In this document: positions 7,471 to 15,663 of the stretch, piece by piece
Position numbering within the stretch: the first letter of the stretch is position 1
Layout of the letters: every line of letters starts with the position of its first letter
The notes under the pieces: generated by a model
The model's database searches: none
The model's input: only the letters and a program-made list of their open reading frames with translations
Told to the model about the DNA's origin: nothing
Origin: Granulosicoccus sp.
GTDB taxonomy: Bacteria; Pseudomonadota; Gammaproteobacteria; Granulosicoccales; Granulosicoccaceae
Length of the DNA: 36,265 nt
Direction: 5' to 3'
Assembly (NCBI GenBank): GCA_023301725.1
Contig: JALZUD010000002.1
Coordinates: 1-36,265 of the forward strand
Program-made: the position numbers and the translations under genes

Positions 7471-9501
7471 ATGCGTATTTTGAGAAGTGTTCCTGTTTGT
7501 TCTTTTACCCTGAGTCTTTTGGCAGGTGTTGTCTCTACTGTTCAGGCGCAACAGTACGACCCAATCATAGAGAATTTTCGTCTCACACAGGAAGATCAGC
7601 TAACAATAACCAGAGGTGGGCCAGTCGACAGAGCAGGAGATGTCAACGGAGATGGCTTTGAGGACTTACTAGTGGCTACAGGTGTGGGTGCGGTTCGAGT
7701 TGTTTACGGACCCACTGAAGGATTCAACGGCGTGGTTGATGGTCAGCAGCTAGACGGTGTCAGCGGCTTTGTCGTGATAAACGACGCAGAAAATGATTCT
7801 GTTGTTGGTGGGTTGGGAGATATCAATGGCGATGGCCTCGATGACATTGGTGTCGCTTCACTTACAGGTACTCGTATCATTTTTGGTTCTGCAAGCGGTT
7901 TTAGTCGCGTGTTTGATGTTGCGAACCTTAACGGTGCCAACGGGTTTGTGTTTGACTCTGCAGCCACTGACATCAAGCGCGCAGGTGATATTAATAATGA
8001 CGGACTTGCCGACTTTATCGTTGGCAATGCTAATGCTTCACCTAACGGCTTAACGGGTGCGGGTGTGAGTTATGTCATTTTTGGATCTCAAGGCGGTTTT
8101 CCGGCAAATCTTGCACCGACAGCTCTCAACGGCTCCAACGGCTTCTCTGTCATTGGGCAAAGTGCGCAAGACCGAACAGGTGCTTACGTCTCTGGCGCGG
8201 GCGACTTCAACAATGATGGATTTGGCGATGTGCTAATTGGTGCTCCAAACCAGACAGCAGACGGAAAAGCTGAAGCAGGGTTTGCGTATCTTGTGCTAGG
8301 TGCAGCCAACCTGCCAGCAGTTTTTAGTTTGGCTGACATAAATGGAAGCAACGGCTTTGCATTTCGCGGATCTGAAATTCAGAACATGACAGGCGCCTCT
8401 GTTGGCGCTATCGGTGATTTGAATCATGACGGTGTTGATGACATCGCCATCGGCGCGCCTGGCAAGGGGCCTTTTGGCGTGCCAAGCGATTATGCCGGTC
8501 AAACCTTTGTTCTTTTTGGCGGAAATTTCTCAGGCACAAATACTGTGACTGCAAATGACCTTAACGGTGGCAACGGTTTTGTAGTGGCAGGTATCCGTGG
8601 AGGTGTTATTCCCATTGAGGCCGGGCAAACCATCTGGGGAGACTTGGCAGGAGTCGATGTTGACGGCCTTGGAGATATGAATGGTGATGGCATCGACGAC
8701 ATGATCATTGGCGCGTCACACACCATTATCAACCCACGCCGAAAAGGCGTTGGCCAAGCTTATTTTTTGTTTGGCAGTAACAGCGCTTATCCATCAAGGT
8801 TTTCTTTGAATGATCTTGATGGTAGTAACGGATTTCGCATCAATGGGGAAGGTACCGTGGATTACTATGGCGTCTCGCTAGCTGGTGCTGGTGATTTCAA
8901 CGATGACAATATTCCAGATGCCATTGTTGGTGCATCAGGGCAGGGCGAAACCTACGTTTTTTATGGTCGCGAAACATCTGCTGTGTCAGTGGGTGATGCC
9001 CCAGTAGCCGCGGCGGGTACACCTACTTCAGGCTTTACGGCTGCAGTTTTAGATCTGGGAGCTGACGCTCCTCGACTGGTGTTCAACGAACGCCCTGACC
9101 CAACTGGTGATTCGCCTCTACCGGTGGGTACGCTTACGGATCCACTGAATCCAGCTACTCCAGGGTTCACAGCGCCTAACCCCGTAAATACGGATCCTGT
9201 TCAGCGCACACTCGAGGAATCAGGTGACACAGACGATGAGACAAACGCGCCACCTGCCACTCCACCAAACACGCCTGATCCAACCGAAGATAATCCAACT
9301 TCTGAAAATAACGGCGATTCAGCCAATGACAATGATGGTTCAACGGCAAGCGACAATGGCTCAACAGTCGACGATACCGTTAGTGCATTATCCAACGTCT
9401 CCACTGGTGGTGCGATGTCATGGTTTCCATTGCTGTTGTTGATAAGCGTAGTTGGAAGGTTCAAAGCCATCAACCCGTCGTTATGGCGAAGAGCGGTATA
9501 G
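7471..9501 (+). CDS. Exported FG-GAP (integrin-alpha-like) beta-propeller protein with C-terminal membrane tail
   Basis: A 676-residue protein. A signal peptide ends near residue 26 (VSTVQAQ). Seven FG-GAP blades carry calcium-binding D-x-D/N-x-D-G loops: GDVNGDGFED, GDINGDGLDD, GDINNDGLAD, GDFNNDGFGD, GDLNHDGVDD, GDMNGDGIDD and GDFNDDNIPD. They span about residues 55 to 490 and should close into a seven-bladed calcium-stabilised propeller outside the cytoplasm. A disordered Asp/Asn/Ser/Thr/Pro-rich linker covers about 560-640. The end is GGAMSWFPLLLLISVVG and then basic residues, the layout of a GlyGly-CTERM-like sorting tail cut by rhombosortase. A surface-adhesion or matrix role is plausible for this architecture but not shown. 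It converges on the chemotaxis-receptor gene with only 10 bases between them. Confidence 0.85.
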   Translation: MRILRSVPVCSFTLSLLAGVVSTVQAQQYDPIIENFRLTQEDQLTITRGGPVDRAGDVNGDGFEDLLVATGVGAVRVVYGPTEGFNGVVDGQQLDGVSGFVVINDAENDSVVGGLGDINGDGLDDIGVASLTGTRIIFGSASGFSRVFDVANLNGANGFVFDSAATDIKRAGDINNDGLADFIVGNANASPNGLTGAGVSYVIFGSQGGFPANLAPTALNGSNGFSVIGQSAQDRTGAYVSGAGDFNNDGFGDVLIGAPNQTADGKAEAGFAYLVLGAANLPAVFSLADINGSNGFAFRGSEIQNMTGASVGAIGDLNHDGVDDIAIGAPGKGPFGVPSDYAGQTFVLFGGNFSGTNTVTANDLNGGNGFVVAGIRGGVIPIEAGQTIWGDLAGVDVDGLGDMNGDGIDDMIIGASHTIINPRRKGVGQAYFLFGSNSAYPSRFSLNDLDGSNGFRINGEGTVDYYGVSLAGAGDFNDDNIPDAIVGASGQGETYVFYGRETSAVSVGDAPVAAAGTPTSGFTAAVLDLGADAPRLVFNERPDPTGDSPLPVGTLTDPLNPATPGFTAPNPVNTDPVQRTLEESGDTDDETNAPPATPPNTPDPTEDNPTSENNGDSANDNDGSTASDNGSTVDDTVSALSNVSTGGAMSWFPLLLLISVVGRFKAINPSLWRRAV

Positions 9502-9511
9502 GTCAATTTTT

Positions 9512-12130
9512 TTAAGACGAATGGTCTGGGCTTAGATTGAAATTGTCGACCAACTGCTGCAGGTTGCCAGCAACCTGATTGAGCTTCAAAGTTTCATCTT
9601 TAGCTACATGTACTGCTTTGGTTGTGTCATCGGTACCTGTTGTCAGTTGGCTTATCTCGACCGAGATGTCGGATGTTCCTGTGGCAACAGTATTGATCGA
9701 CCGACTAATTTCCTGAGTCGTAGAGCTTTGCAATTGCATGGCGGTAGCTGTGCTGGATTGTAGCTTGTTGATCTGTTGAACAATACTGTCAATTTCCTGA
9801 ATCCCTTCAGCTGCACTATCGCTATCATGTTGGATGGTTCTGATTTTTTCACCAATGTCTTCGGTTGCTTTGGCAGTCGCCTTGGCCAGTTCCTTGACTT
9901 CGGTTGCGACAACAGCAAATCCTTTACCTGCATCGCCTGCTCGGGCGGCCTCTATCGTAGCGTTTAAAGCAAGCAGGTTGGTTTGTTCGGCGATGGAGTT
10001 GATAACGTTAACCATCACACCTATATCCTGGCTGGACACTGCCAATTGTGCGACACGCTCATCAGCAGTTTTTGATAACTCCACAGCCTTCAGAGCAACG
10101 GTGCTTGATCGTTGCGTATTGGTGACAATTTCTTTGATACTGGCGTCCAGTGCTTCTGCAGCTCCCGCTATAGCATCGACATTGCCTGAGATAGAACGGA
10201 CGGCGTTTGACACGCTGTCTGCCTGCTGAGATGCTGCGACTGCATTATCCTCGAGGTGCGAGTTTACGGCGATGACCTTAGCTGCAGTAGCGCCAACAAC
10301 AGCTGCATCGCCTTTGAGCTCCGAAACCAGTTTAGAGAGTTGTATGACTGTCGAATTGGCATCAATATGCAGCTGCTCAAAGTCTCCCTTTAGTTCAATG
10401 TTAGGGTTGTTTTCCCAAGTGTGACTTAAGTCTCCACTCGCTAGGTGCTTAAAGAGTATGCCAGCGTTCGAAATTACCGAATTGCAGATATGCACCATGT
10501 CGTTAATTCCATCGTAAACGGGCACCAGGAACGGTGGTTTGCCCGCTGAGTCGATTCGATCAGATAGGTTTCCATCCAAAGCCGATTCAACCAGGCCAAG
10601 TACATCTTTTCCTACTGCCTGCTCAACATTAACTTCTCTCGTACGATCGCGAATTTCGACCACATTTCCCTGTACTTGTCCCTCTTCGTCAAGCACTGGG
10701 CTGGATGATATTCTCAAATTACGTTTGCCAAAAACACAATCAAGCTCATTTGCTTCGGTGGAGTCATTGGCACCAACGTCCATGTTTCCACACAGAAATT
10801 CGATGGATTGTCCTATAACTTTTTTACTAGAAAAATCGTGTATCTCTAGTTGAATTGCCTGTTCGTGTTTTTCAAAAAAACGGCAAGCTGCTAAATTGTT
10901 GTATATAACAGCTCTATCCACATCGGTGACAAGAACGGGGCTCGATACGCATTCCAGAGCTTGTTTTATTCGCTCGTTAGCGATGAATTGCTTGCGTTCC
11001 TCGCTAATGCGAGTGGCTAGCTTATGTTGCATGACCGCTAATGATTTCATCAACTGTGCAAGTTCGTCTCGACCCGTTACAACAATGTTGTTGTCGAGGC
11101 GATCCTCAGCGATCGCCTCGGCGACGGTCTTAGCTCGTACTATTGTGCGAACAATGCTTCTGCCCACCATAAAAGTAAATAAAGTTGCGCTTAAAATCGT
11201 CGCCAAAATGAACGCAGTCATCATGTTGCGGCTGCGTGCATCCTGGTCTATGCGAGCTTGGAGCAGTGATATCAGCTGTACATTTGTTGCATCAAATAAC
11301 GCGTAGCCTGAGGCTTCGGCCTGTTCGGTTAAGTCGTAGGCGCGCTGTTCAAGTTCTGGTGTTGAATTCACTCTAATTTGCTCTAGCGCTATTAGAGCCT
11401 CGGTGTAATGTTGCTTGAATTGGGTATTCGGATCGTCCAGAGCCGCAGCTAACCGTGGGTTGTGGCCTATTGCTGTATTTAACGTTTCAGTGGCCAGTTG
11501 AACAGCTGCTGTTATTTTTTGCAGGGTGTACAGATTAGGTAATTGATACATAAACCCACGTTTTTCTGTGAATTCAACGTGATATGTGTTGAGTGATTCT
11601 ATTGCGGGTAGAAGTTTTAGCAATACGGCATCCATCAAATAAAAACTGTCGAGATCTGGATCAAGAATCAGGTTTGAGTTGTCGCCTATCACTTGGCTTA
11701 ACGCGCTTATTTTCGTGATGCTATCGTCGTGGAGTTTAGTAGCCTCATCAATATCGAGCCCTGCGGTGCCTGCCAAAAGCTGCTCTACGCTGTCGTGTAC
11801 TTCAGCCCATTTGTTATCTAAATTTAACTGCTCTTTAAGTTTTACATGTAAATCAGCTACATCCTGTCTTGCGCTAACAAGCTGCGTGCGAACTTTGCTA
11901 AGTTCAGTCTGGGTGTCGACAAAAGAGCTACTAAAGGCTATTCGGTGTTTCGTGATCTGTTCGTGCAGCTTACTTAATGATTCTAAGTAATCTGCTCCTG
12001 CGATTTCCTGAGTGGCAAAGTGTATGGAGGCTGAAGATTCCTTTGCCAACAAATAAGTTGCAAATGCCGCCGGAAAGATAGCTAGCAGTAAAATGATAAT
12101 AAATTTGTTTCGGAGGCGTAACGATTTCAT
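9512..12130 (-). CDS. Methyl-accepting chemotaxis protein with PAS domain
   Basis: An 872-residue inner-membrane chemoreceptor. The first membrane helix is at about residues 8-28, followed by a helical periplasmic sensor of about 270 residues. The second membrane helix is near 303-325, then a HAMP region ([21 protein letters not shown]). A PAS-like domain covers about 385-490 ([20 protein letters not shown]), followed by a further helical HAMP-like segment. The signalling domain has the conserved hairpin tip [20 protein letters not shown] near residue 710 and then [16 protein letters not shown]. These contact CheA and CheW, which are not in this window, so the receptor acts with arrays encoded elsewhere. 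The C-terminus (NLSPDHSS) lacks the aromatic pentapeptide that tethers CheR. The alternative start at 12154 would add 8 residues; neither start has a strong ribosome site. The ligand is unknown. Confidence 0.92.
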   Translation of the reverse strand: MKSLRLRNKFIIILLLAIFPAAFATYLLAKESSASIHFATQEIAGADYLESLSKLHEQITKHRIAFSSSFVDTQTELSKVRTQLVSARQDVADLHVKLKEQLNLDNKWAEVHDSVEQLLAGTAGLDIDEATKLHDDSITKISALSQVIGDNSNLILDPDLDSFYLMDAVLLKLLPAIESLNTYHVEFTEKRGFMYQLPNLYTLQKITAAVQLATETLNTAIGHNPRLAAALDDPNTQFKQHYTEALIALEQIRVNSTPELEQRAYDLTEQAEASGYALFDATNVQLISLLQARIDQDARSRNMMTAFILATILSATLFTFMVGRSIVRTIVRAKTVAEAIAEDRLDNNIVVTGRDELAQLMKSLAVMQHKLATRISEERKQFIANERIKQALECVSSPVLVTDVDRAVIYNNLAACRFFEKHEQAIQLEIHDFSSKKVIGQSIEFLCGNMDVGANDSTEANELDCVFGKRNLRISSSPVLDEEGQVQGNVVEIRDRTREVNVEQAVGKDVLGLVESALDGNLSDRIDSAGKPPFLVPVYDGINDMVHICNSVISNAGILFKHLASGDLSHTWENNPNIELKGDFEQLHIDANSTVIQLSKLVSELKGDAAVVGATAAKVIAVNSHLEDNAVAASQQADSVSNAVRSISGNVDAIAGAAEALDASIKEIVTNTQRSSTVALKAVELSKTADERVAQLAVSSQDIGVMVNVINSIAEQTNLLALNATIEAARAGDAGKGFAVVATEVKELAKATAKATEDIGEKIRTIQHDSDSAAEGIQEIDSIVQQINKLQSSTATAMQLQSSTTQEISRSINTVATGTSDISVEISQLTTGTDDTTKAVHVAKDETLKLNQVAGNLQQLVDNFNLSPDHSS

Positions 12131-12597
12131 TGTCGTCTCAGAGCTACTTTCCATGGTTTGATCGAGAAGCCAACTAATGCTGGCGCTCTCCCGTGCCCAT
12201 TTAGCGGCTCAGCGGATTACAGCTGAGGCTAGTCTATGTTTCATGGATAGCTGAGCAGGTCAGCCAAAAAAGTAGAACGTAGCCAATGCGCCAGATTCAT
12301 CTAACACGTTGACGCCAAGCGCCTCTGGCTTGCCGACATCACATTCGCAAGCGTCGATATTGGCTAATGATTGGGAGTTACACGTAATGTGGCGCTGCCC
12401 AAAATTTGGCCGTGCTGGGTATCAGCCGATTAACCAGTGTTGATCTGAAGATTATGTCGTTTGAACTCTGACCAGAATAAGTGCTCTAGTTAGTGCAAGA
12501 GCTGCCCCCGTTTTCTTTTAATTCAGGGTAACCTTGCACATCGTCATAGTTGTATGCTGAAATTTAGTAACTAGCTTGTATAATTCGAGAAGAAATA
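12131..12597. other. Non-coding stretch between the chemoreceptor and DUF3303 genes
   Basis: About 465 bases hold the divergent promoters of the chemoreceptor gene and the DUF3303 gene. I see no convincing open frame, tRNA or known riboswitch. The only structures are weak: CCAAA-A-TTTGG at 12399-12409 and scattered 5-bp inverted repeats around 12310-12355. GAGAAG at 12588-12593 is a fair ribosome site for the gene at 12598. Confidence 0.5.
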
Positions 12598-12843
12598 ATG
12601 CAATATATGGTGATCCAAACTATCAAGTCTGACTGCACACAGCAAGTTTTTGATCGTTTTCACAAAAAAGGCAGAATGCTGCCAGTTGGACTAATCTACA
12701 TAGACAGCTGGTTAGAAGATCAGGGAAACCGATGTTTTGAGTTGGTCGAAACAAATGACCCAAGCCTATTCGATCAATGGATACCTCAATGGGCAGATAT
12801 TGTCGATTTTGAAGTCATTATGCTGAGTAAAAAACTGGAATAA
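12598..12843 (+). CDS. Small DUF3303-family protein
   Basis: An 81-residue protein that reads like DUF3303 across its whole length. It starts MQYMVIQT, has the central stretch FHKKGRMLPVGLIYIDSWLE, then RCFELVETNDPSLFDQW, and ends WADIVDFEVIML. The family is small, single-domain and probably cytoplasmic with a ferredoxin-like fold; no activity is established. It has a ribosome site GAGAAG 4 bases before the ATG. It converges on the Lrp-type regulator gene with 2 bases between stops, so it is not obviously in an operon with anything. Family recognition is from memory of the K-G-R-M-L-P and D-S-W signatures. Confidence 0.8.
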   Translation: MQYMVIQTIKSDCTQQVFDRFHKKGRMLPVGLIYIDSWLEDQGNRCFELVETNDPSLFDQWIPQWADIVDFEVIMLSKKLE

Positions 12844-12845
12844 CA

Positions 12846-13307
12846 CTACATGTCTACGGGTAATGCCCCAGATACTTTCATTTGTCTCAAAATAAAGATG
12901 GTAGTCGTCGCTCTCACGACCCCTAAGCGACGAAGGTTGTGCATGATGAACTGCTCGAGAGCTTCTGGATTAGTGGTTGCGACTTTCAGGATATAATCGA
13001 AGTCGCCGGTCGTTGATGCACACTCGAGCACATGTTCGTTGTTTTCTACAAACGCCTGAAATTTATCCACTGATGACTCGGTGTGATCAAGAAGAGACAC
13101 TTGAACATGTGCAAGCGCATGTAAGCCTAATTTCTTGCCATCAAGGATTGCCGAGTAGCGGGTTATGTAGCCTTCTTCCTCCATCCGTTTTACGCGTCGC
13201 CAGCAGGGCGATTGAGACAAGCCCACAAGCTCTGACAGTTCTTGCGTGCTTGCGCGTCCATTTCGTTGTAAAGCCTTCAGAATGAGTTTTTCGAACTTAT
13301 CGAGCAT
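12846..13307 (-). CDS. Lrp/AsnC-family transcriptional regulator
   Basis: A 153-residue DNA-binding regulator of the feast/famine family, which senses amino acids or related metabolites. The N-terminal winged helix-turn-helix is at residues 1-60, with LVGLSQSPCWRRVKRMEEEGYI as its core in two overlapping pieces: LVGLSQSPCWRRV and KRMEEEGYI. The ligand-binding and oligomerisation domain (RAM/AsnC_trans_reg) covers about 65-145, including TTGDFDYILKV. It is transcribed away from the TPP-enzyme and molybdenum-hydroxylase genes with a 186-base shared promoter. This makes it the obvious candidate regulator for them and for itself. The family and orientation are clear; the effector is unknown. Confidence 0.92.
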   Translation of the reverse strand: MLDKFEKLILKALQRNGRASTQELSELVGLSQSPCWRRVKRMEEEGYITRYSAILDGKKLGLHALAHVQVSLLDHTESSVDKFQAFVENNEHVLECASTTGDFDYILKVATTNPEALEQFIMHNLRRLGVVRATTTIFILRQMKVSGALPVDM

Positions 13308-13493
13308 AAATTTGCCTGTAATGCCTATTTTGTCGACTTAATTTGTCTATATTAGAGTTAAAACAGACCCAATACAGAGCAATATACCCTAAAGCCTAAA
13401 TTATCATACCTACGTCACCTTCGGAAACTGCCGAGTCTGTGCTTGCGCGTGGCTCCTATCAGTCTGAAATACTCTTAGCGATCGGGTACACCA

Positions 13494-15116
13494 ATGAGCC
13501 AAAAGAACCACGTTTATCAGTCCATTGCACGCGCCATCAAAGACCATGGCATCACGACGATGTTTGGGCTTATGGGGGACGCCAATTTATTTATGGTGGA
13601 TAGTTTTGTCCGCGATTTCGATGGTCGGTTTATCCCTGCGGCACACGAGGGCAGCACGATTTTGATGGCTTCGGCTTATGCGCATGTATCTGGAGAAGTT
13701 GGCGTGGCCACGGTTACGCATGGGCCAGCCCTAACCAATTGCGCAACGGCGCTAACAGAAGCTGCCCGAGGGCACATGCCCTTAGTCATCCTTGCTGGCG
13801 ATACACCAGTTGATAACCCTCGGCACCTGCAAAGCATTGATCAGCGCAGTTTTGTCAAAGTGACAGGAGCCGGGTTTGAGCAAGTGCGTACCCCTGCAAC
13901 GGTTTGCAAAGACGTAGCCCGAGCCTTTTACCGCGCCCAGGTTGAGCGCCGACCCATTGTGCTGAACATGCCAGCTGATTTCATGTGGGAGACGGCCGAG
14001 TATGAGGTTCAGGTGCTTGATGTTTTCACAGCACCTGGTGGCGTGGCCGAAGGGGATGTTCTCGATAACGCCATTGGAATGATTGCTGCGGCAAAACGCC
14101 CTTTGATCCTAGCAGGCGGTGGTGCCGTTGCTGCACGCGATCAGTTGGTGCGGTTGGCTGATCGATTGGAAGCTCCGCTTGCGACTACACTAAAGGCGAA
14201 AGGTCTTTTTAATGATCATCCCTACAATATTGATATTTTCGGAACATTGTCTACACCTGCAGCCTATGAGCTGATCGCACGCTCCGATTGCATCATCTGT
14301 TTTGGCACCGCGTTGCACGACTTTACAACGGATCGTGGCAAGCTGATGAAAGACATGCGCATCGTGCAAATTGATATCAACCCCACATCGATTGGTGGTG
14401 GCTTACACCCGGACATAGCGCTTGTCGCTGATGCAGGACTGGCTGCCGAGACCATCGTGCACTGGCTGGATGAAGCAGAAATTGCGGCCAGTGGTTTTAC
14501 TCAAGAACTGGACGTCGAGACACTAACCGCGCATCCCGTCGTTTCAGAAAAAGTCTCTGATGGTTTCGTCAATTATGTCTATGCGCTTGAGCGTATGGAA
14601 AAGGCCTTACCCAAAGATCGTGTGTTGGTCACCGATGGCGGTCGCTTTATGACGGAGGTCTGGTGTCGAGTTTCGGTTCCAAATCCGCAGAGTTTTGTTT
14701 GCACTGTTAACTTTGGTGCTATCGGATTGGGATTGCAAGAAGCGGTGGGTGCCGGGATGGCGTCACCAGATCGACCCGTTGTACTGTTCAGTGGCGATGG
14801 GGGTTTTATGATGGGAGGGATCAATGAATTCAATACAGCGGTGCGCCTTGGGCTTGATCTGATCGTCATCATTGCCAATGATTCTGCCTATGGTGCAGAA
14901 CACATTCAGTTCGTTGACCGGAAGATGGACCCCAGCCTTACAGAGTTCCACTGGCCTTCGTTCGTCGATGTTGCAAAGTCTTTAGGCGGGGATGGGTTCG
15001 AGGTACGCTCCAAGGAGCAACTTGAAGAGGCTCTTGAGGCACTCAAGCACCGTAAAGGCCCGTACCTGATTGAGCTTCGACTAGACCCGCTTGATGTTCC
15101 TCGAATGCGTATCTGA
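13494..15116 (+). CDS. Thiamine-diphosphate-dependent enzyme, acetolactate-synthase/2-oxo-acid decarboxylase family
   Basis: A 540-residue cytoplasmic enzyme with the usual three domains. The N-terminal pyrimidine-binding domain has the catalytic glutamate in AAHEGSTILMASAYA near residue 51. The central domain contains LILAGGGAVAARDQL. The C-terminal diphosphate-binding domain has GDGGFMMGGINEFNTA and later NDSAYG, the GDG-to-N metal and TPP motif. It is not assignable by eye to acetolactate synthase, because no small regulatory subunit gene follows. Benzoylformate-decarboxylase-like or phosphonopyruvate/sulfopyruvate-type decarboxylation of a 2-oxo acid is as likely. The molybdenum hydroxylase genes follow after 91 bases on the same strand. 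An aldehyde product oxidised by that enzyme is an attractive but unproven reading. Confidence 0.85.
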   Translation: MSQKNHVYQSIARAIKDHGITTMFGLMGDANLFMVDSFVRDFDGRFIPAAHEGSTILMASAYAHVSGEVGVATVTHGPALTNCATALTEAARGHMPLVILAGDTPVDNPRHLQSIDQRSFVKVTGAGFEQVRTPATVCKDVARAFYRAQVERRPIVLNMPADFMWETAEYEVQVLDVFTAPGGVAEGDVLDNAIGMIAAAKRPLILAGGGAVAARDQLVRLADRLEAPLATTLKAKGLFNDHPYNIDIFGTLSTPAAYELIARSDCIICFGTALHDFTTDRGKLMKDMRIVQIDINPTSIGGGLHPDIALVADAGLAAETIVHWLDEAEIAASGFTQELDVETLTAHPVVSEKVSDGFVNYVYALERMEKALPKDRVLVTDGGRFMTEVWCRVSVPNPQSFVCTVNFGAIGLGLQEAVGAGMASPDRPVVLFSGDGGFMMGGINEFNTAVRLGLDLIVIIANDSAYGAEHIQFVDRKMDPSLTEFHWPSFVDVAKSLGGDGFEVRSKEQLEEALEALKHRKGPYLIELRLDPLDVPRMRI

Positions 15117-15207
15117 CAAGTAACTGCCAGGTTTCATTCGTTTGGCTTTACCGTTGGACACGTATAAGATAAAGCGATTCTGCAAACCCGCTTCCTCAAA
15201 CTCCCCC

Positions 15208-15663
15208 ATGATTTCATTAAAAATAAACAGTCGTGAACATCTTTTGGATGTAGAACCTGATATGCCATTGTTATGGGTGCTGCGTGAAGAAGCTCAATTG
15301 CGTGGTACCAAATTTGGGTGTGGAATTGGCATGTGTGGAGCTTGTACAGTGCATGTAGATGGCCAGGCAGTTCGTTCTTGTTCCTATCCAGTGAGTGCGG
15401 CTGCAGGTAAATCGATAGAAACGATTGAATCTTTGGGCACCATTGATGCACCTCACGCTGTTCAGAAGGCGTGGATTGAACATCAGGTTCCACAATGCGG
15501 TTATTGTCAGTCTGGTATGCAAATGGCGGCAGTGGCGCTACTCAACGACAACCCGCAACCGAACGATCAAGACATCGACAAGGCGATGACAAATTTGTGT
15601 CGTTGCGGAACGTACGATCGTATTAGAGAGGCGATTAAGTCAGCTGCTCGAGAGATCAGTTAA
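15208..15663 (+). CDS. iorA: (2Fe-2S) subunit of a molybdenum hydroxylase, IorA-like
   Basis: A 151-residue small subunit carrying two [2Fe-2S] clusters that pass electrons from the molybdenum subunit. The plant-ferredoxin-type cluster motif is [15 protein letters not shown] with a fourth cysteine in RSCSYP. The second, alpha-helical cluster site is QCGYCQSGM plus [11 protein letters not shown]. The length matches isoquinoline 1-oxidoreductase alpha subunit (about 152). The start is the ATG at 15208, giving [15 protein letters not shown]; an upstream TTG at 15142 would add 22 non-family residues and has no ribosome site. The stop overlaps the next start as TAATG, so the two are translationally coupled. 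Family certain; the specific iorA assignment is by similarity only. Confidence 0.88.
   Translation: MISLKINSREHLLDVEPDMPLLWVLREEAQLRGTKFGCGIGMCGACTVHVDGQAVRSCSYPVSAAAGKSIETIESLGTIDAPHAVQKAWIEHQVPQCGYCQSGMQMAAVALLNDNPQPNDQDIDKAMTNLCRCGTYDRIREAIKSAAREIS

Noticed and set aside
9652..11990. Several open frames antisense or out of frame within the chemoreceptor gene
   Set aside because: The chemoreceptor frame has clear domains end to end; the others are shadows of its codon pattern.
12579..12584. TATAAT before the DUF3303 gene as a promoter -10 box
   Set aside because: Transcription would start only about 7 bases before the ATG, cutting off the ribosome site at 12588-12593, and there is no -35 match.
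15142..15207. TTG at 15142 as the start of the IorA-like gene
   Set aside because: No ribosome site, and the added 22 residues are not part of the family; the ATG at 15208 gives the normal N-terminus and length.
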